A stretch of 64,000 nt of DNA from contig NZ_JAPVQY010000011.1 in assembly GCF_027257875.1 (NCBI RefSeq), positions 1-64,000 of the forward strand, given 5' to 3'. Origin of the DNA: Burkholderia sp. IMCC1007. GTDB taxonomy: Bacteria; Pseudomonadota; Gammaproteobacteria; Burkholderiales; Burkholderiaceae. The translations under genes and the position numbers were made by a program. This document shows, piece after piece, positions 52,140-60,950 of this stretch. Within the stretch, counting starts at the first letter, position 1, and each line of letters opens with the position of its first letter. The notes under the pieces were generated by a model. The model ran no database searches. It was not told the DNA's origin and worked only from the letters and a program-made list of their open reading frames with translations.

Positions 52140-54437
52140 TTATTCCTGACTCAACAGTTGCCGCGCGAGCGCAACTTCGATGCTCTCTCCGCCCTGATTG
52201 AGGATGTCGAGACCGGAATCGGGCATGTCGCCGGAGGTGGACTGCGAGACGGCGATCTTCTGTCCCATCAGCTTCAGACACCGCATCTGCGCGGTCCCCT
52301 CGTACCCGAGAAAACGCACTGTGACGTCGAGCGTCTGACCAATACGCCAGCTGCGGCGTGCGGCCTGTTGCAACGTATAGACGTTGTAGCCCGACTGAAG
52401 AAAAGCAATCGTCGGGAATTCGAGCAGATCGAGCCCGGTCTTGACCAGTTCCGGGTTTGTGATGATGACCTCGGCGCCGCGTTCGAGCTGGTCCGCGACC
52501 CAGTCCTCGCGCTTTTCAGCAGGGACACTCGCACGGAGCACGGATGCCCTGACGCCTACTGCATCGAAGAGGTTCTTCAGCCGCACCGACGTATCGCGCG
52601 TACCGGTATAGGTCGTGTAGACCAGCGTGCGCCGGCGATTCAGCAGTTCGCCGCGCACGAGTCGCAGCAACGCTTCCTCCTTGGGACCCGGCTGGTCGTC
52701 GCGCAGCAATGCAGGCACGCTGGCGAGGATGCGCTTGGTACGCGGATGACGTACGAGCTCGGGCCTAAAACAGCATTCCGGCCATGCAAGTAATGCATTG
52801 AGCACCACACCTAGCAGGCTCTTGTCGCCGCAGCGTAATGCGGCGCGCAGTTCCGATGTCAGCGTCGACTCGAGCGCACGATAGGCGGCCGCCATGTCGT
52901 CGGTCATTGCGACCGGGAGCAACGATTCGTCGTAGGGCGGCAAGACATTCTGGCCGAGCTGCGAGAGCTTCAGAAAGGCCGTGTACGGCACGACGTACCG
53001 CATGATGCCCTTGGGGCCGAAGCCCGGGCCCTTCACCGTCGAGACGCTCTTGCGATCGCCCTTCGCGGTGCGGTGTGAACCTTCATCGACCTGCTTGTGA
53101 ATATCGATGAGCACGCCATGCTCGCGCATGAACGCCATCGTTGCGGCCGCCATCGAGCCGTTGTTGTTGTAGTTGAACCCGTCTTCGATCAGCATGGACG
53201 GATTCAGGCGATAGAGCAGGTGATACAAATCGTCGGCGTAGCCGCCCATCAGCGTGCCGGTGAGCAGCAGCGTTTTCGAGGCCTTGCGGGCCAGTACGCC
53301 CATGGCCTGTCCCTGGGCTGAATTTTCGTTCTTGTATTCGTGGCCTTCGTCGGCAATCAGCAAACCGAAGTAGCCTTGAGGAAGGTATCGCTTGATGAAC
53401 TCCGAGGCCTGATAGCCACCCTGTCCGAACGAGATTTCGGTGTGGGCGAGCGCACGCTCCATGCGCTTGGCCTGCCGGTCCGAGAATACAAGCTCGCCGG
53501 TGTCATCCATCAGATTGATGAACTCATACAGATTATCCTGCAGCATGTCGGCGAGCATCGATTCGCCAAAGCGGGAGAGCAGCCGCTCGGCGGTCTTCTC
53601 GCCAACGGTCGGCATCTGTAGCAGCGCGCCCTTCACCAGTTCGCGCATCGTTCGTGTGCCCTGGCCTTTGGGCGCAAGGGTCCACAGCCGCTCACCACAA
53701 CTGCACGCCCGACGCTTTTCGTTGAGTGCGGACCGCGCCAGGGTGGGCGTCAGTGGATTGCCGTCTTCATCGCAGACGAACTCGCCGCACGAGGGGCAAC
53801 AGGCAAAGACGCGTGTGACTGCGTCGGTCTCCATGTCGAGCGTAGCGACGCGGCGCGCGAACGCGGGCTTCCAGTCGAAGCCCATACGCATACGCACGCG
53901 ACCGAGAATGAAAAATTCCGGCACCGCTGGCTTCGAATGCATGACTCGTAGCTGAAGCAGCTTGCGCAACGTATCCGGGCCGTTGAGAATCCAGACGCGT
54001 GCACCCGGGACCGTCGTTTTGATTTCGCGTCGCCATTTGTAGACGAGATGCGGTGGGGCGATGACGAGCGTGCGTGGATAACCGGTGTGATGCAGCAGGA
54101 CCGCGACGCCAATACCCATCAGCGTTTTTCCGGTGCCCATTTCTGCATTGATGACACCGCCTGGCGCGTGCTGCGTGAGCAGCGTCGTGATCGCGTGGAT
54201 GACCTCGCGTTGCGCCGGAAACGGCTGGCGCGAAAGTGCACCCAGTAGCGCGTCCCAGCGTTGTGGACGCTGGCCGTCATAGATCGACGGATTCTGCTGG
54301 CGGACAGCCTCCAGCAGTCCGGCACCGAAGTTGGCAATGAAGTCCGGTAGGGAAATTACGTTACGAGCTTGATCGCCGCTTACCAGATCGTCGTCGGTGG
54401 TGCTGCTATCGACGACAGCGGATTGCAGATCTTCCAT
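52140..54437 (-). CDS. SNF2-like DEAD/DEAH superfamily 2 helicase with a zinc finger
   Basis: The 765-residue ATPase has INAEMGTGKTLMG (motif I, near residue 105), LVIAPPHLVYKWRREI (Ia), LLIADEGHEYKN (motif II, DEGH), LLLTGTLMGG (III), LVYTTYTGT and the late QQAARRSWRIGQ (motif VI). A two-part zinc finger (CCPSCGEF and CSCGERLW) is inserted between Ia and II. This is the SNF2/RapA-type translocase architecture. The ATG with GGAG upstream was chosen over one 27 bases earlier. It shares the operon with an NPPY methyltransferase, so it could belong to an element-borne defence or anti-defence module. Confidence 0.9.
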   Translation of the reverse strand: MEDLQSAVVDSSTTDDDLVSGDQARNVISLPDFIANFGAGLLEAVRQQNPSIYDGQRPQRWDALLGALSRQPFPAQREVIHAITTLLTQHAPGGVINAEMGTGKTLMGIGVAVLLHHTGYPRTLVIAPPHLVYKWRREIKTTVPGARVWILNGPDTLRKLLQLRVMHSKPAVPEFFILGRVRMRMGFDWKPAFARRVATLDMETDAVTRVFACCPSCGEFVCDEDGNPLTPTLARSALNEKRRACSCGERLWTLAPKGQGTRTMRELVKGALLQMPTVGEKTAERLLSRFGESMLADMLQDNLYEFINLMDDTGELVFSDRQAKRMERALAHTEISFGQGGYQASEFIKRYLPQGYFGLLIADEGHEYKNENSAQGQAMGVLARKASKTLLLTGTLMGGYADDLYHLLYRLNPSMLIEDGFNYNNNGSMAAATMAFMREHGVLIDIHKQVDEGSHRTAKGDRKSVSTVKGPGFGPKGIMRYVVPYTAFLKLSQLGQNVLPPYDESLLPVAMTDDMAAAYRALESTLTSELRAALRCGDKSLLGVVLNALLAWPECCFRPELVRHPRTKRILASVPALLRDDQPGPKEEALLRLVRGELLNRRRTLVYTTYTGTRDTSVRLKNLFDAVGVRASVLRASVPAEKREDWVADQLERGAEVIITNPELVKTGLDLLEFPTIAFLQSGYNVYTLQQAARRSWRIGQTLDVTVRFLGYEGTAQMRCLKLMGQKIAVSQSTSGDMPDSGLDILNQGGESIEVALARQLLSQE

Positions 54438-54471
54438 GATGCGTCTCCATAAGACGCGGGTCACACGTTCC

Positions 54472-54498
54472 CCTGGCAGGACGTATGAGTCCCGCAGG
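54472..54498 (-). ncRNA. leader hairpin before the helicase gene
   Basis: On the minus strand CCT-GCGGGAC-TCATAC-GTCCTGC-C-AGG folds into a 7-bp inner stem (one GU) with an outer 3-bp stem, 35 bases before the start codon. It is one of a series with the wording CCY-GCGGG...CCYGC-RGG. Confidence 0.55.
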
Positions 54499-54558
54499 TT
54501 GGGGTAAGAGTCGAGGACCGCGGATGCGGCGAGTGCTGCCAGGATGCGCTAGTGCGCT

Positions 54559-55170
54559 TCAGTCGAGCGAGAGCGTGCCGCTGCTGACGAATTCCGAGAT
54601 CGCCTTTGCGAATGCGTCGGGGAGCGTGACTCGCGAAGCATGGATGCGTCCGACAGGCGCATAAGGCGCATCGCCGAGATGGGCGACGAGCTGACTGCCA
54701 AGTGCATCGAGCACCGGTGTACGCCAATGCGGTAGCAGCGGTATTGGACTGAGCTGTTCGATGAGTGACCAGACGCGGGCCTGCAGGGACTCGTCATCGT
54801 GCACCTGCGTTTCGCGATCGACCAATAGCCATGCCGACCCGGCGGCTTTAGATGGGGTAAGGAGCGACTCGTCGTAAATCCACGTATGGACGAGGTTGCC
54901 GAACAGGTTGTCTTTCGGCAGGCGACCGCTGTACTTGTCCAGCCGCCGAGGGTCACCGACGGGAACGGCCGCAACCGGCTGGTTGTCATCGGGATCGAGC
55001 AGCGTGAGCTGCCGGATGCCGCCTTCCTGAATGCCCAGGTGTAGCGAGGCATACAGCTGCTGAACGGCGCCATCCCGTCCGAAGACGGAGATGAAGACGA
55101 GCTCGCCATCGGGTGCACGTACGCAGGCGTCGACGAAGATGTCCTGCAATTCTTTGATGGGATACAGCAT
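54559..55170 (-). CDS. hypothetical ICE operon protein
   Basis: The 203-residue soluble protein begins LYPIKELQDIFVDACVRAPDGELVFISVFGRDGAVQQLYASLHLG. It contains TLLDPDDNQPVAAVPVGDPRRLDKYSGRLPKDNLFGNLVHTWIYDE and WLLVDRETQVHDDESL. The start at the ATG with GGAG upstream excludes 53 extra residues that span the leader hairpin. It sits between the 150-residue protein and the helicase. I know no function. Confidence 0.75.
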   Translation of the reverse strand: MLYPIKELQDIFVDACVRAPDGELVFISVFGRDGAVQQLYASLHLGIQEGGIRQLTLLDPDDNQPVAAVPVGDPRRLDKYSGRLPKDNLFGNLVHTWIYDESLLTPSKAAGSAWLLVDRETQVHDDESLQARVWSLIEQLSPIPLLPHWRTPVLDALGSQLVAHLGDAPYAPVGRIHASRVTLPDAFAKAISEFVSSGTLSLD

Positions 55171-55197
55171 GTGGGTGCTCCAGTGTGAATGTCCGGC

Positions 55198-55216
55198 GCA
55201 CCCACCGGGTGGGTGC
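55198..55216 (-). ncRNA. leader hairpin before the 203-residue protein gene
   Basis: GCACCCA and TGGGTGC form a perfect 7-bp stem with loop CCCGG (minus strand), 28 bases before the start codon, with the common CAACCCGC lead-in just before. Confidence 0.5.
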
Positions 55217-55460
55217 CCGGGCGGGTTGGGGACAATTCCGAAGCTTCGCGAACGAAGCTGCAGCTGCGCAGACGAAGGCGCCGGAAGAAAGCTGCGGGTG
55301 GTGCAAAGGTGCCGCGTGACGGACGACAACGAATCTGCGGCCGGCAGATCAGCGGAAATGAGGGCTGCGAACTACGCTTTCCCCGAACGCCGTATGCGAC
55401 GATCCGGGAAAGCGCCCCATTCGAGGGGCGCAAAAGGATGTCCGGCAATGAACTCGCCAG

Positions 55461-55913
55461 TCAACAGCCATCCAGCGTGCCGAGCAGCGCGCGAAGATCA
55501 CGCGCCTGCCGGGCGGTGACCGTCATCGGCACCAGGGCATCGGGATGCCACGCTTCGATTGCTGCTGCGAGCGGCAACCGTCTGTCGGCAAGCCGTACGA
55601 ACGCGAGCAGCCGATGCGCAGCGACATGGAGTTTGACTGCGCGTACCGAGACATCGGCGGTCGGCCATGCTGCGACTGGCGTGGCATCAAAGTTGAGGAC
55701 CTGCCCGTCAATCTCTTCGTAATCGTCGTAGAGCTGCGGCATGTCCGGCGTGTCATCCCACAATGTCCCGGCGTCGAATGCCGCGCGAGCGATGGCGCAA
55801 GCTGCGTCGCCGCTGGCGGCGCGAATGCCGATGACGACGCGGTGGGTATGGTCAAAGCTGTAGCCGACCATGAAGGTAGGCAGTGCCTGCCCGGTGAGGC
55901 TCATCTCATTCAT
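55461..55913 (-). CDS. hypothetical ICE operon protein
   Basis: The 150-residue protein contains MVGYSFDHTHRVVIGIRAASGDAACAIARAAFDAGTLWDDTPDMPQLYDDYEEIDGQVL and ends in QARDLRALLGTLDGC. It is acidic and probably soluble. It follows the methyltransferase gene in the same direction. Between it and the next gene lies a 290-base stretch holding only a leader hairpin. No family is recognised. Confidence 0.7.
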   Translation of the reverse strand: MNEMSLTGQALPTFMVGYSFDHTHRVVIGIRAASGDAACAIARAAFDAGTLWDDTPDMPQLYDDYEEIDGQVLNFDATPVAAWPTADVSVRAVKLHVAAHRLLAFVRLADRRLPLAAAIEAWHPDALVPMTVTARQARDLRALLGTLDGC

Positions 55914-55938
55914 GACATAGGTGTCCTGGAGGTGCGGT

Positions 55939-55972
55939 AACCCGTCCCTGCGGGGCGTGGCCCCGCGGGGTT
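55939..55972 (-). ncRNA. leader hairpin before the 150-residue protein gene
   Basis: On the minus strand GCGGGGC-CAC-GCCCCGC, with outer CCC/GGG pairs, makes a very stable stem 26 bases before the start. It matches the other leaders. Confidence 0.6.
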
Positions 55973-55989
55973 GATGAAGGTGATCCGGG

Positions 55990-57096
55990 CTAGCGGATCG
56001 TGACGATCCGGCCGAGGTTCGGGCCGGGAGTGAAGTCGATGCCCGCGATCGTCGGAACGAACCGGTCCCGCATCAGGATCGTGGTCCGGATCTCGCCCTT
56101 GTCGGTTTCCTCGATCTGGACTTCCTGCTCCTTCTGCTTGATGGTGTCGCCGCGGATCAGCAGGCGCGTACCGTCGGCACCGGTCACGACGCCCGTGATC
56201 TGCCCGGCTGCGAGCGCGAGCGCAAGATGCCAGTCGGAAAGATCACGTAGTGGACGCCGCGGCGTGACAGCCTTCGTCGCGAACATCGTGGCGAACTGTG
56301 GCCACAGCGTGGCGTGTTGCAAGCGTTTCAGCTCGTGTTCGAGCTGCGGCGCATCGATCCGTGTCGACATGAAGGCGTATTCGCCGACCAGCGAAGGGAT
56401 GCGGTACGGCTCAGCGGTCCAGCTCACCGGCAGTTCGGGCGGCATTTCGCTTTCATGGATGCGCGCCAGGCGCGCGGCCAGTGCGGTGTCGACTCCATCT
56501 GCCCGGCGTTTGACGCCAAAAAGCACGAGTTGTTTGAACGTTTGGTCGGGCGCGAGGAACACCTCAACCTTTGTGAAGTTTCGGGCAATCATGGTGGCGA
56601 ACTCTCGGTCCATCACGTAGTGCGGCACGATCAGGACCAGCACGCCGCCGAATGCGAGCCACGGGACCGTCTTGAGGTAGAAGATCTTCTCGAGACGATC
56701 CGGCTGACGCTCGCCGGTCTGTGCCTTGTCCGATACAACATCGCCATACGGTGGATTGAGGAACAGCAGTCCCATGCTGCGGGCCGTGATGAACATGTCG
56801 TGGACGTCGGTGTGTGCCACGGTGTCAAGTACTTCCTTCGCGTGCCATGCACGCTCGCGGTCGTATTCGACGCCAAACGCACGGGCCGCATCGGGCATCG
56901 GGGAGTGCGCAACAAGCGCAGCCCTAAGTTCCTGCAGCGCGGCACCTTCGCCGCAACAGGGATCGAGCAGCCGCACGGGGCGATCGGGATCGGCCAGCGC
57001 GAGCGCCGGCATGATGCGCGCGAGCGTGGCGGCGTCGGTCGGAAAGTACCCGTTCTTCACAAAATTTCTGGCGAGGCGGGGAAAGATCAGGGCCAT
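55990..57096 (-). CDS. NPPY-type DNA methyltransferase (DUF6094-like)
   Basis: The 368-residue SAM-dependent methyltransferase has LLDPCCGEGAAL at 43-54 (motif I), GVEYDRERA at 75-83 and FLNPPYGDV at 112-120 (motif IV, typical of N6-adenine methylation). The later half lacks an obvious restriction endonuclease, so it is an orphan or protective enzyme. The ATG with AAAGGAG upstream fixes the start. Co-transcription with an SNF2 helicase and ArdB-like antirestriction hints at protection of the element from host defence. Confidence 0.88.
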   Translation of the reverse strand: MALIFPRLARNFVKNGYFPTDAATLARIMPALALADPDRPVRLLDPCCGEGAALQELRAALVAHSPMPDAARAFGVEYDRERAWHAKEVLDTVAHTDVHDMFITARSMGLLFLNPPYGDVVSDKAQTGERQPDRLEKIFYLKTVPWLAFGGVLVLIVPHYVMDREFATMIARNFTKVEVFLAPDQTFKQLVLFGVKRRADGVDTALAARLARIHESEMPPELPVSWTAEPYRIPSLVGEYAFMSTRIDAPQLEHELKRLQHATLWPQFATMFATKAVTPRRPLRDLSDWHLALALAAGQITGVVTGADGTRLLIRGDTIKQKEQEVQIEETDKGEIRTTILMRDRFVPTIAGIDFTPGPNLGRIVTIR

Positions 57097-57117
57097 ACGA
57101 CTCTCCTTTGGGGCACG

Positions 57118-57149
57118 GGTATGCCGCGGCTGTGAGGCCTGGCACACCG
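57118..57149 (-). ncRNA. divergent leader hairpin before the methyltransferase gene
   Basis: On the minus strand GGTGTGCC...GGCATACC pair over 8 bp (one GU), with an inner GGC/GCC stem, 21 bases before the start codon. It is less similar to the others. Confidence 0.4.
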
Positions 57150-57163
57150 TCGATGGATGGGAA

Positions 57164-57724
57164 TCAGGCCTTCAGCCACGTCTGGCTGGAGGCCTGGAAG
57201 GCGTAGCCAAATGCGCGAAGCTGGTCGCGCTGCTGGCGGAACACGCCGCGGTCGACGGTTGGATCGAGCTTTACCGGCTCGCCGGCGACGATCGCATCGG
57301 CCAGTTCGGTGCCGAACAGATCGGGCAGATACAGCTCGCCGGAATCGGCGCCGGTTTGCGCGGACGCCGGATTTTCGTCGGCACGCGCGGCGGCTGAGGT
57401 ACCCGGCGTACGCTCCTCGTCGACGGGGTCCGGCTCCGTCGAGGCGGGCTCGCGCCCGGTTTCGCTGAACGGTTCGTCGTTGTCGAGCTGTACGTCGGCG
57501 AGCCTCGCGCGGATTTCGACGGTAACCTTGCCGTACCACACGTAGCTGTGCGGATAGATCTTGTCGATCAGAAAAGTGCCGGTGTACGCGCCGGGCTCGA
57601 ACTGTTCGAGCACCTTGTCCTTGACCTTGAACTCGCCAACGGACGTCGAGAGTTCACCGACCCGGAACGGGCCATTGCTGCCCTTGATGGTGCGCACGTC
57701 AAGCGTGCCAGAAAGCGAAATCAT
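57164..57724 (-). CDS. DUF3275 family protein
   Basis: The 186-residue protein has SLSGTLDVRTIKGSNGPFRVGELSTSVGEFKVKDKVLEQFEPGAYTGTFLIDKIYPHSYV at its start. An acidic, Pro/Thr-rich linker follows, and a C-terminal LDPTVDRGVFRQQRDQLRAFGYAFQASSQTWLKA. This two-end layout is typical of DUF3275, found in ICE cargo operons. GGAGG precedes the ATG. It may bind nucleic acid, which is not proved. Confidence 0.83.
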   Translation of the reverse strand: MISLSGTLDVRTIKGSNGPFRVGELSTSVGEFKVKDKVLEQFEPGAYTGTFLIDKIYPHSYVWYGKVTVEIRARLADVQLDNDEPFSETGREPASTEPDPVDEERTPGTSAAARADENPASAQTGADSGELYLPDLFGTELADAIVAGEPVKLDPTVDRGVFRQQRDQLRAFGYAFQASSQTWLKA

Positions 57725-57753
57725 GATGCCTCCACGCAGTGAGGCGGGACCCT

Positions 57754-57779
57754 CCCTGGCGGGCATGGTGTCCCGCGGG
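57754..57779 (-). ncRNA. leader hairpin before the DUF3275 gene
   Basis: On the minus strand CCC-GCGGG-...-CCCGC-CA-GGG forms paired inner and outer stems 30 bases before the start codon. Confidence 0.55.
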
Positions 57780-58003
57780 TTGGGAAAGATCGTGCGGATA
57801 GACTGTCGCTGCGCGGTCAGGACAGGGCACAGCCGACACGCCGAACGCAACATTGCAGGTCTTGCTGGCAGGTTTTGTTGATAGGGCGATGCGCGACCGA
57901 TACGGCGAGGCAACAGCCATCGCTCAATCCTGGAAGCTCATGAACGGAGGCTTCCGGCATGTCGGCCAGGGAGCGCGATGCGTCACCCGACGGCATGGAT
58001 GCA

Positions 58004-58540
58004 TCAGCCCGCGCGTTGCGGACCGCACTCGTCGGCGGTGCGCTGCTCGACGATATGACGGAAGAGGCGAGGGGGAAACCTGAACAGCCGGCCGCCGCTT
58101 TCGACGATCCACGTGCGATGGTGTCGACTCACGACCACCGCCTCATTGATCGACAGACCGCTGAGCGTCAGCACATCGCCTGGCGCGAGCGAGCGTGAGC
58201 GGGCCGCATGCCAGGCGCGAACCTGCTCGCGCCATGCGGGCGCCGCGGGCGGCACCATGTCGAGATAGGCGAGCGGGCAGGAGTAATACAGCGGTTCCAT
58301 CTGCTCGCACATATCCTTGTATCCCCAGCCTGCACAGGTTTTGTCCCATGCGAGCAGATCGCAGCCGATGAAACGCATCGGCGCAACGCCCGCGCGACCG
58401 ATTTCCCAGACGGTCCAGAGTACGTTGCCACTCGTGCAGTGACGAAGGCAGCGACGTGTGAAGCTGTCATGCTCCTCGTCGCGTGTCAGGCGAGCGATGA
58501 GTTGCGCGCGCGTCTGTCCATGACCAAACAGCCATCCCAT
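58004..58540 (-). CDS. hypothetical ICE operon protein (DUF6927-like)
   Basis: The 178-residue protein begins GWLFGHGQTRAQLIARLTRDEE. It contains GNVLWTVWEIGR, FIGCDLLAWDKTCAGWGYKDMCEQMEPLYYSCPLAYLDMVP and a final RLFRFPPRLFRHIVEQR. The GWLF start with repeated Cys and aromatic residues resembles proteins annotated as DUF6927. GAGG precedes the ATG. It could bind a metal (several Cys), but its function is unknown. Confidence 0.75.
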   Translation of the reverse strand: MGWLFGHGQTRAQLIARLTRDEEHDSFTRRCLRHCTSGNVLWTVWEIGRAGVAPMRFIGCDLLAWDKTCAGWGYKDMCEQMEPLYYSCPLAYLDMVPPAAPAWREQVRAWHAARSRSLAPGDVLTLSGLSINEAVVVSRHHRTWIVESGGRLFRFPPRLFRHIVEQRTADECGPQRAG

Positions 58541-58571
58541 GATGTACCTCGCAAGGTGAGACGAGGCATCG

Positions 58572-58602
58572 TTCCCGTGGCGGGGCGATGCCCCGCGGGG
58601 AA
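58572..58602 (-). ncRNA. leader hairpin before the DUF6927-like gene
   Basis: On the minus strand TTCCC-C-GCGGGGC-ATC-GCCCCGC-CAC-GGGAA forms two stacked stems (7 and 5 bp), 32 bases before the start codon. Confidence 0.6.
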
Positions 58603-58662
58603 GCACCGTTGATACGGTGCAAGTGATGGAAGGAAGTGAAACCGGCGATCGTGATGCCGGGG

Positions 58663-59250
58663 TTACATGCGCCGCTGCGCGCGAAGATCGCGACCCATGG
58701 CGGTACGAACGGAGCTGATGATGAACACGGTCCAGTCGGCGAAGTACCGGCCATCGAAGACGATGGCCCCCGAGTCGAGCATGAGCTGGATCGGCATCGT
58801 GATCTTCCCGGCAGGAACCTCGCCATCCGGTCCGATGACGACGCCCATGTCCGGGAAGAAATGCCGCCCCTCGTACGGATCGAGGAATTCCAGCTCGAGG
58901 TCGCGGGCCTCGACGATGTGGCAGTAACGCAGCCGGCCGATCAGCGGTCCGTCAAACCCGGTGACGAGCGGAGATCCAAGTGGATCGTCGCGCCCGTTGA
59001 AGAGTCCGAGATAGAGTCCGTCTGGAAGACCGACGCTCTGGCTCATAAAGCGCGGCAACGTGCGCCCGTCACGGCACTGAAAAACCTGCTGCGACGGACC
59101 GTCTTCATCGACGGGCCAGTTCGCGGCGCGCGGGAGCGCCTCTGAAATTCGCGCATGGTGTTCCGTTTGCACGCCCGGCCAGCAACGCATTTCGATGTCG
59201 CTGGGCTTTCTGACGGGTGGCCGGGCGACGAGGCAGTTACAGCTTGACAT
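58663..59250 (-). CDS. hypothetical ICE operon protein
   Basis: The 195-residue protein starts SSCNCLVARPPVRKPSDIEMRCWPG. It continues with SVGLPDGLYLGLFNGRDDPLG, GFDGPLIGRLRYCHIVEARDLELEFLDPY and GEVPAGKITMPIQLMLDSGAIVFDGRYFADWTVFI, probably a beta-rich fold. AAGGAG is in the right place. It lies between the ArdB-like and DUF6927-like genes. No function is known. Confidence 0.72.
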   Translation of the reverse strand: MSSCNCLVARPPVRKPSDIEMRCWPGVQTEHHARISEALPRAANWPVDEDGPSQQVFQCRDGRTLPRFMSQSVGLPDGLYLGLFNGRDDPLGSPLVTGFDGPLIGRLRYCHIVEARDLELEFLDPYEGRHFFPDMGVVIGPDGEVPAGKITMPIQLMLDSGAIVFDGRYFADWTVFIISSVRTAMGRDLRAQRRM

Positions 59251-59278
59251 GATTTTCTCCTTGAGCAACGCGGAGACG

Positions 59279-59307
59279 CACCCGTGCGGGGTGCGTTCCG
59301 CAGGGTG
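59279..59307 (-). ncRNA. leader hairpin before the 195-residue protein gene
   Basis: On the minus strand CACCC-TGCGG-AACGCACC-CCGCA-C-GGGTG gives ten base pairs with one bulge, 29 bases before the start codon. Confidence 0.6.
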
Positions 59308-59325
59308 TAAGAGATAGGCAGGACG

Positions 59326-59745
59326 TCAGTCGATCGCCGCGAAGATCTCGCGAGCTTCCGGGTGAGACGGCACAAAGGCGAGCAGCTCGTGATACAGGTC
59401 CGCGAAGCGTGCTTCTTCCGTCGACCACGCCATGGCGTTCAACGCGAACAGCGTGGCAACAATGCCTGCCGCATCGCTGCTCATCTCGCCGTCATATCCG
59501 TTGCCGTCGCAGGTGATGGGCAGCGGATCACTGAGGCGGGGTGCCATATAGAAGGCGCCATTGGACAGCTCGACGTAATCCCAGAATCCACCGTGGTACG
59601 TTGCGCACAGTGACGACATGGCCGTATAGACCGCCACTTCGGCGCGGATCATGTGTTTGCCGAAATAGCGCGGCAAGATTTCTATGCGGCGCTCATCCGG
59701 CACGATGGTAGCCTTGATCGCGCGTGTTTCGCCGGCTTCAGTCAT
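59326..59745 (-). CDS. antirestriction protein, ArdB/KlcA family
   Basis: The 139-residue protein contains RRIEILPRYFGKHMIRAEVAVYTAMSSLCATYHGGFWDYVELSNGAFYMAPRL and a later AAGIVATLFALNAMAW. The YFG...Y.GGFWD...LSNG.FYM.P signature is that of ArdB/KlcA, which protect incoming DNA from type I restriction. GGAG lies before ATG 59745. In this operon it supports a role in establishment of the element after transfer. Confidence 0.87.
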   Translation of the reverse strand: MTEAGETRAIKATIVPDERRIEILPRYFGKHMIRAEVAVYTAMSSLCATYHGGFWDYVELSNGAFYMAPRLSDPLPITCDGNGYDGEMSSDAAGIVATLFALNAMAWSTEEARFADLYHELLAFVPSHPEAREIFAAID

Positions 59746-59782
59746 GACGTTCTCCGAAAAGGTGCGGCGAACGGCTACCCGG

Positions 59783-59802
59783 GCGGGGAAGCGCATCCCC
59801 GC
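59783..59802 (-). ncRNA. leader hairpin before the ArdB-like gene
   Basis: On the minus strand GCGGGGA-TGCGCT-TCCCCGC is a perfect 7-bp stem 38 bases before the start codon. Confidence 0.6.
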
Positions 59803-60206
59803 GAGGATTGGACAAAGTGAGGCCCGAAGGCGTGATAAGAGGTGATTCCGGAGCCCGCGTCATGTGACGCGGGAACAGCCGTGCAGACGGTGGCACCGGA
59901 AGTGGGCTGTAAAGGTGTCGCCTCGCGTGGCGACGAACGAGCCTGCAAGCTGGCAGGCCAGCAGTGAAACCGTCATGCGTCATGGGCCTTCATCGGCGGC
60001 ACCTGTCTATGAGAAGGGAATGACGTATGACGCCTGGCAACCGCATCTGCCAGGCGTGTGTCTGGGCCGGAGCAATCGGTCCGGCACAAACGGCGCGGCA
60101 TGGTGGGGCCACCGCGAACCCGGTGTGGATCGGGGCCAGCGCCAGCTTTCCTGAGCGTTTCGTTATTCGTCGCTCGGGAAAACAGGCGGACCGGTCATGC
60201 GAGAAG
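59803..60206. other. 400-base gap inside the operon without a supported gene
   Basis: Frames exist on both strands but have no family likeness or ribosome site. The stretch is GC-rich with several small inverted repeats (for example CGGAGCAATCGGTCCG). An internal promoter for the ArdB-like gene and those after it may lie here. Confidence 0.4.
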
Positions 60207-60229
60207 TCCCCCGCGCGAGGCGGGGGACG
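60207..60229 (-). terminator. hairpin after the STY4534-like gene
   Basis: GTCCCCCGC and GCGGGGGAC form a perfect 9-bp stem with a 5-base loop, starting 11 bases past the stop codon. There is no T-run, so it may be an attenuator or RNA-end protector. Confidence 0.5.
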
Positions 60230-60240
60230 AGGGATTGCCT

Positions 60241-60912
60241 TCACTCGGAGGTGTCGGCGGCACGGCGGGTGTTGGCGTTACTGTGACGGCGCAGTGGCGG
60301 ATAGCGATTGGTACGCGAGGCAGTGCGTTCAGTCAAAGCCGAGGCTTTACGAGGTTCCTGTGCGTTGCTACTGCTGCCGGTTTCATCGATGTCATCCGTA
60401 TCGTGCTGATCACGACCGTCTCTCGACGGCAGTTGTCCATTGACACGCTCCGGCGCCTCATCATTTCCGGCGTCCGCGTCATCGCGTTCTTCGCTTTCAT
60501 CTCGATAGACCTCCTGGCCGTCGACCTTGATCCAGAAGAGCTTCAGCAGGCGCCCCTTGAGCACGGCGCCGGTTTCGCCAGCGCGGTTGCCGGTGCGCTC
60601 GAACGTCCGGATGTAGTGATCACCCGCGCGGAACGAAACGAGGACTTTCACATCGGGATCGTTCGCGTCGTCCATCACGGAGCGGACCGCTTCCCTGGCC
60701 TTTTCGCCGGCGACGATCAGGTCGAGCGGGAGATAGACGATGCCGTTCTCGACATTCGGATCGCCATGGAACGCGGAAATGGCGCATGCGAGGAAGGGTT
60801 TCGCCTTGCTGCGGCCATTGCCCCTGGCGGTCACATCGCGCACGCGCGACAGATACCCGAGGCCACGCAGATGAAGATCGAAATACTTGCGGGGTTCGAC
60901 TGACTGATTCAT
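60241..60912 (-). CDS. STY4534-family ICE replication protein (DUF3577)
   Basis: The 223-residue protein starts KYFDLHLRGLGYLSRVRDV, followed by KAKPFLACAISAFHGD, EKAREAVRSVMDDANDPDVKVLVSFRAGDHYIRTFERTGNRAGETGAVLKGRLLKLFWIKVDGQEVY. This is the DUF3577/STY4534 pattern of an OB-like ssDNA-binding fold. The acidic, Arg-tipped tail is variable. GGAG lies before ATG 60912. It heads the 61-51.7 kb operon and carries the first leader hairpin. Confidence 0.87.
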   Translation of the reverse strand: MNQSVEPRKYFDLHLRGLGYLSRVRDVTARGNGRSKAKPFLACAISAFHGDPNVENGIVYLPLDLIVAGEKAREAVRSVMDDANDPDVKVLVSFRAGDHYIRTFERTGNRAGETGAVLKGRLLKLFWIKVDGQEVYRDESEERDDADAGNDEAPERVNGQLPSRDGRDQHDTDDIDETGSSSNAQEPRKASALTERTASRTNRYPPLRRHSNANTRRAADTSE

Positions 60913-60950
60913 GACGATTCTCCAGAACGAAAAAAGGGGAATCGCCAAGG

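Noticed and set aside
60058-60903. 281-residue plus-strand frame
   Set aside because: It lies antisense to the STY4534/DUF3577 gene, which has a ribosome site and conserved motifs.
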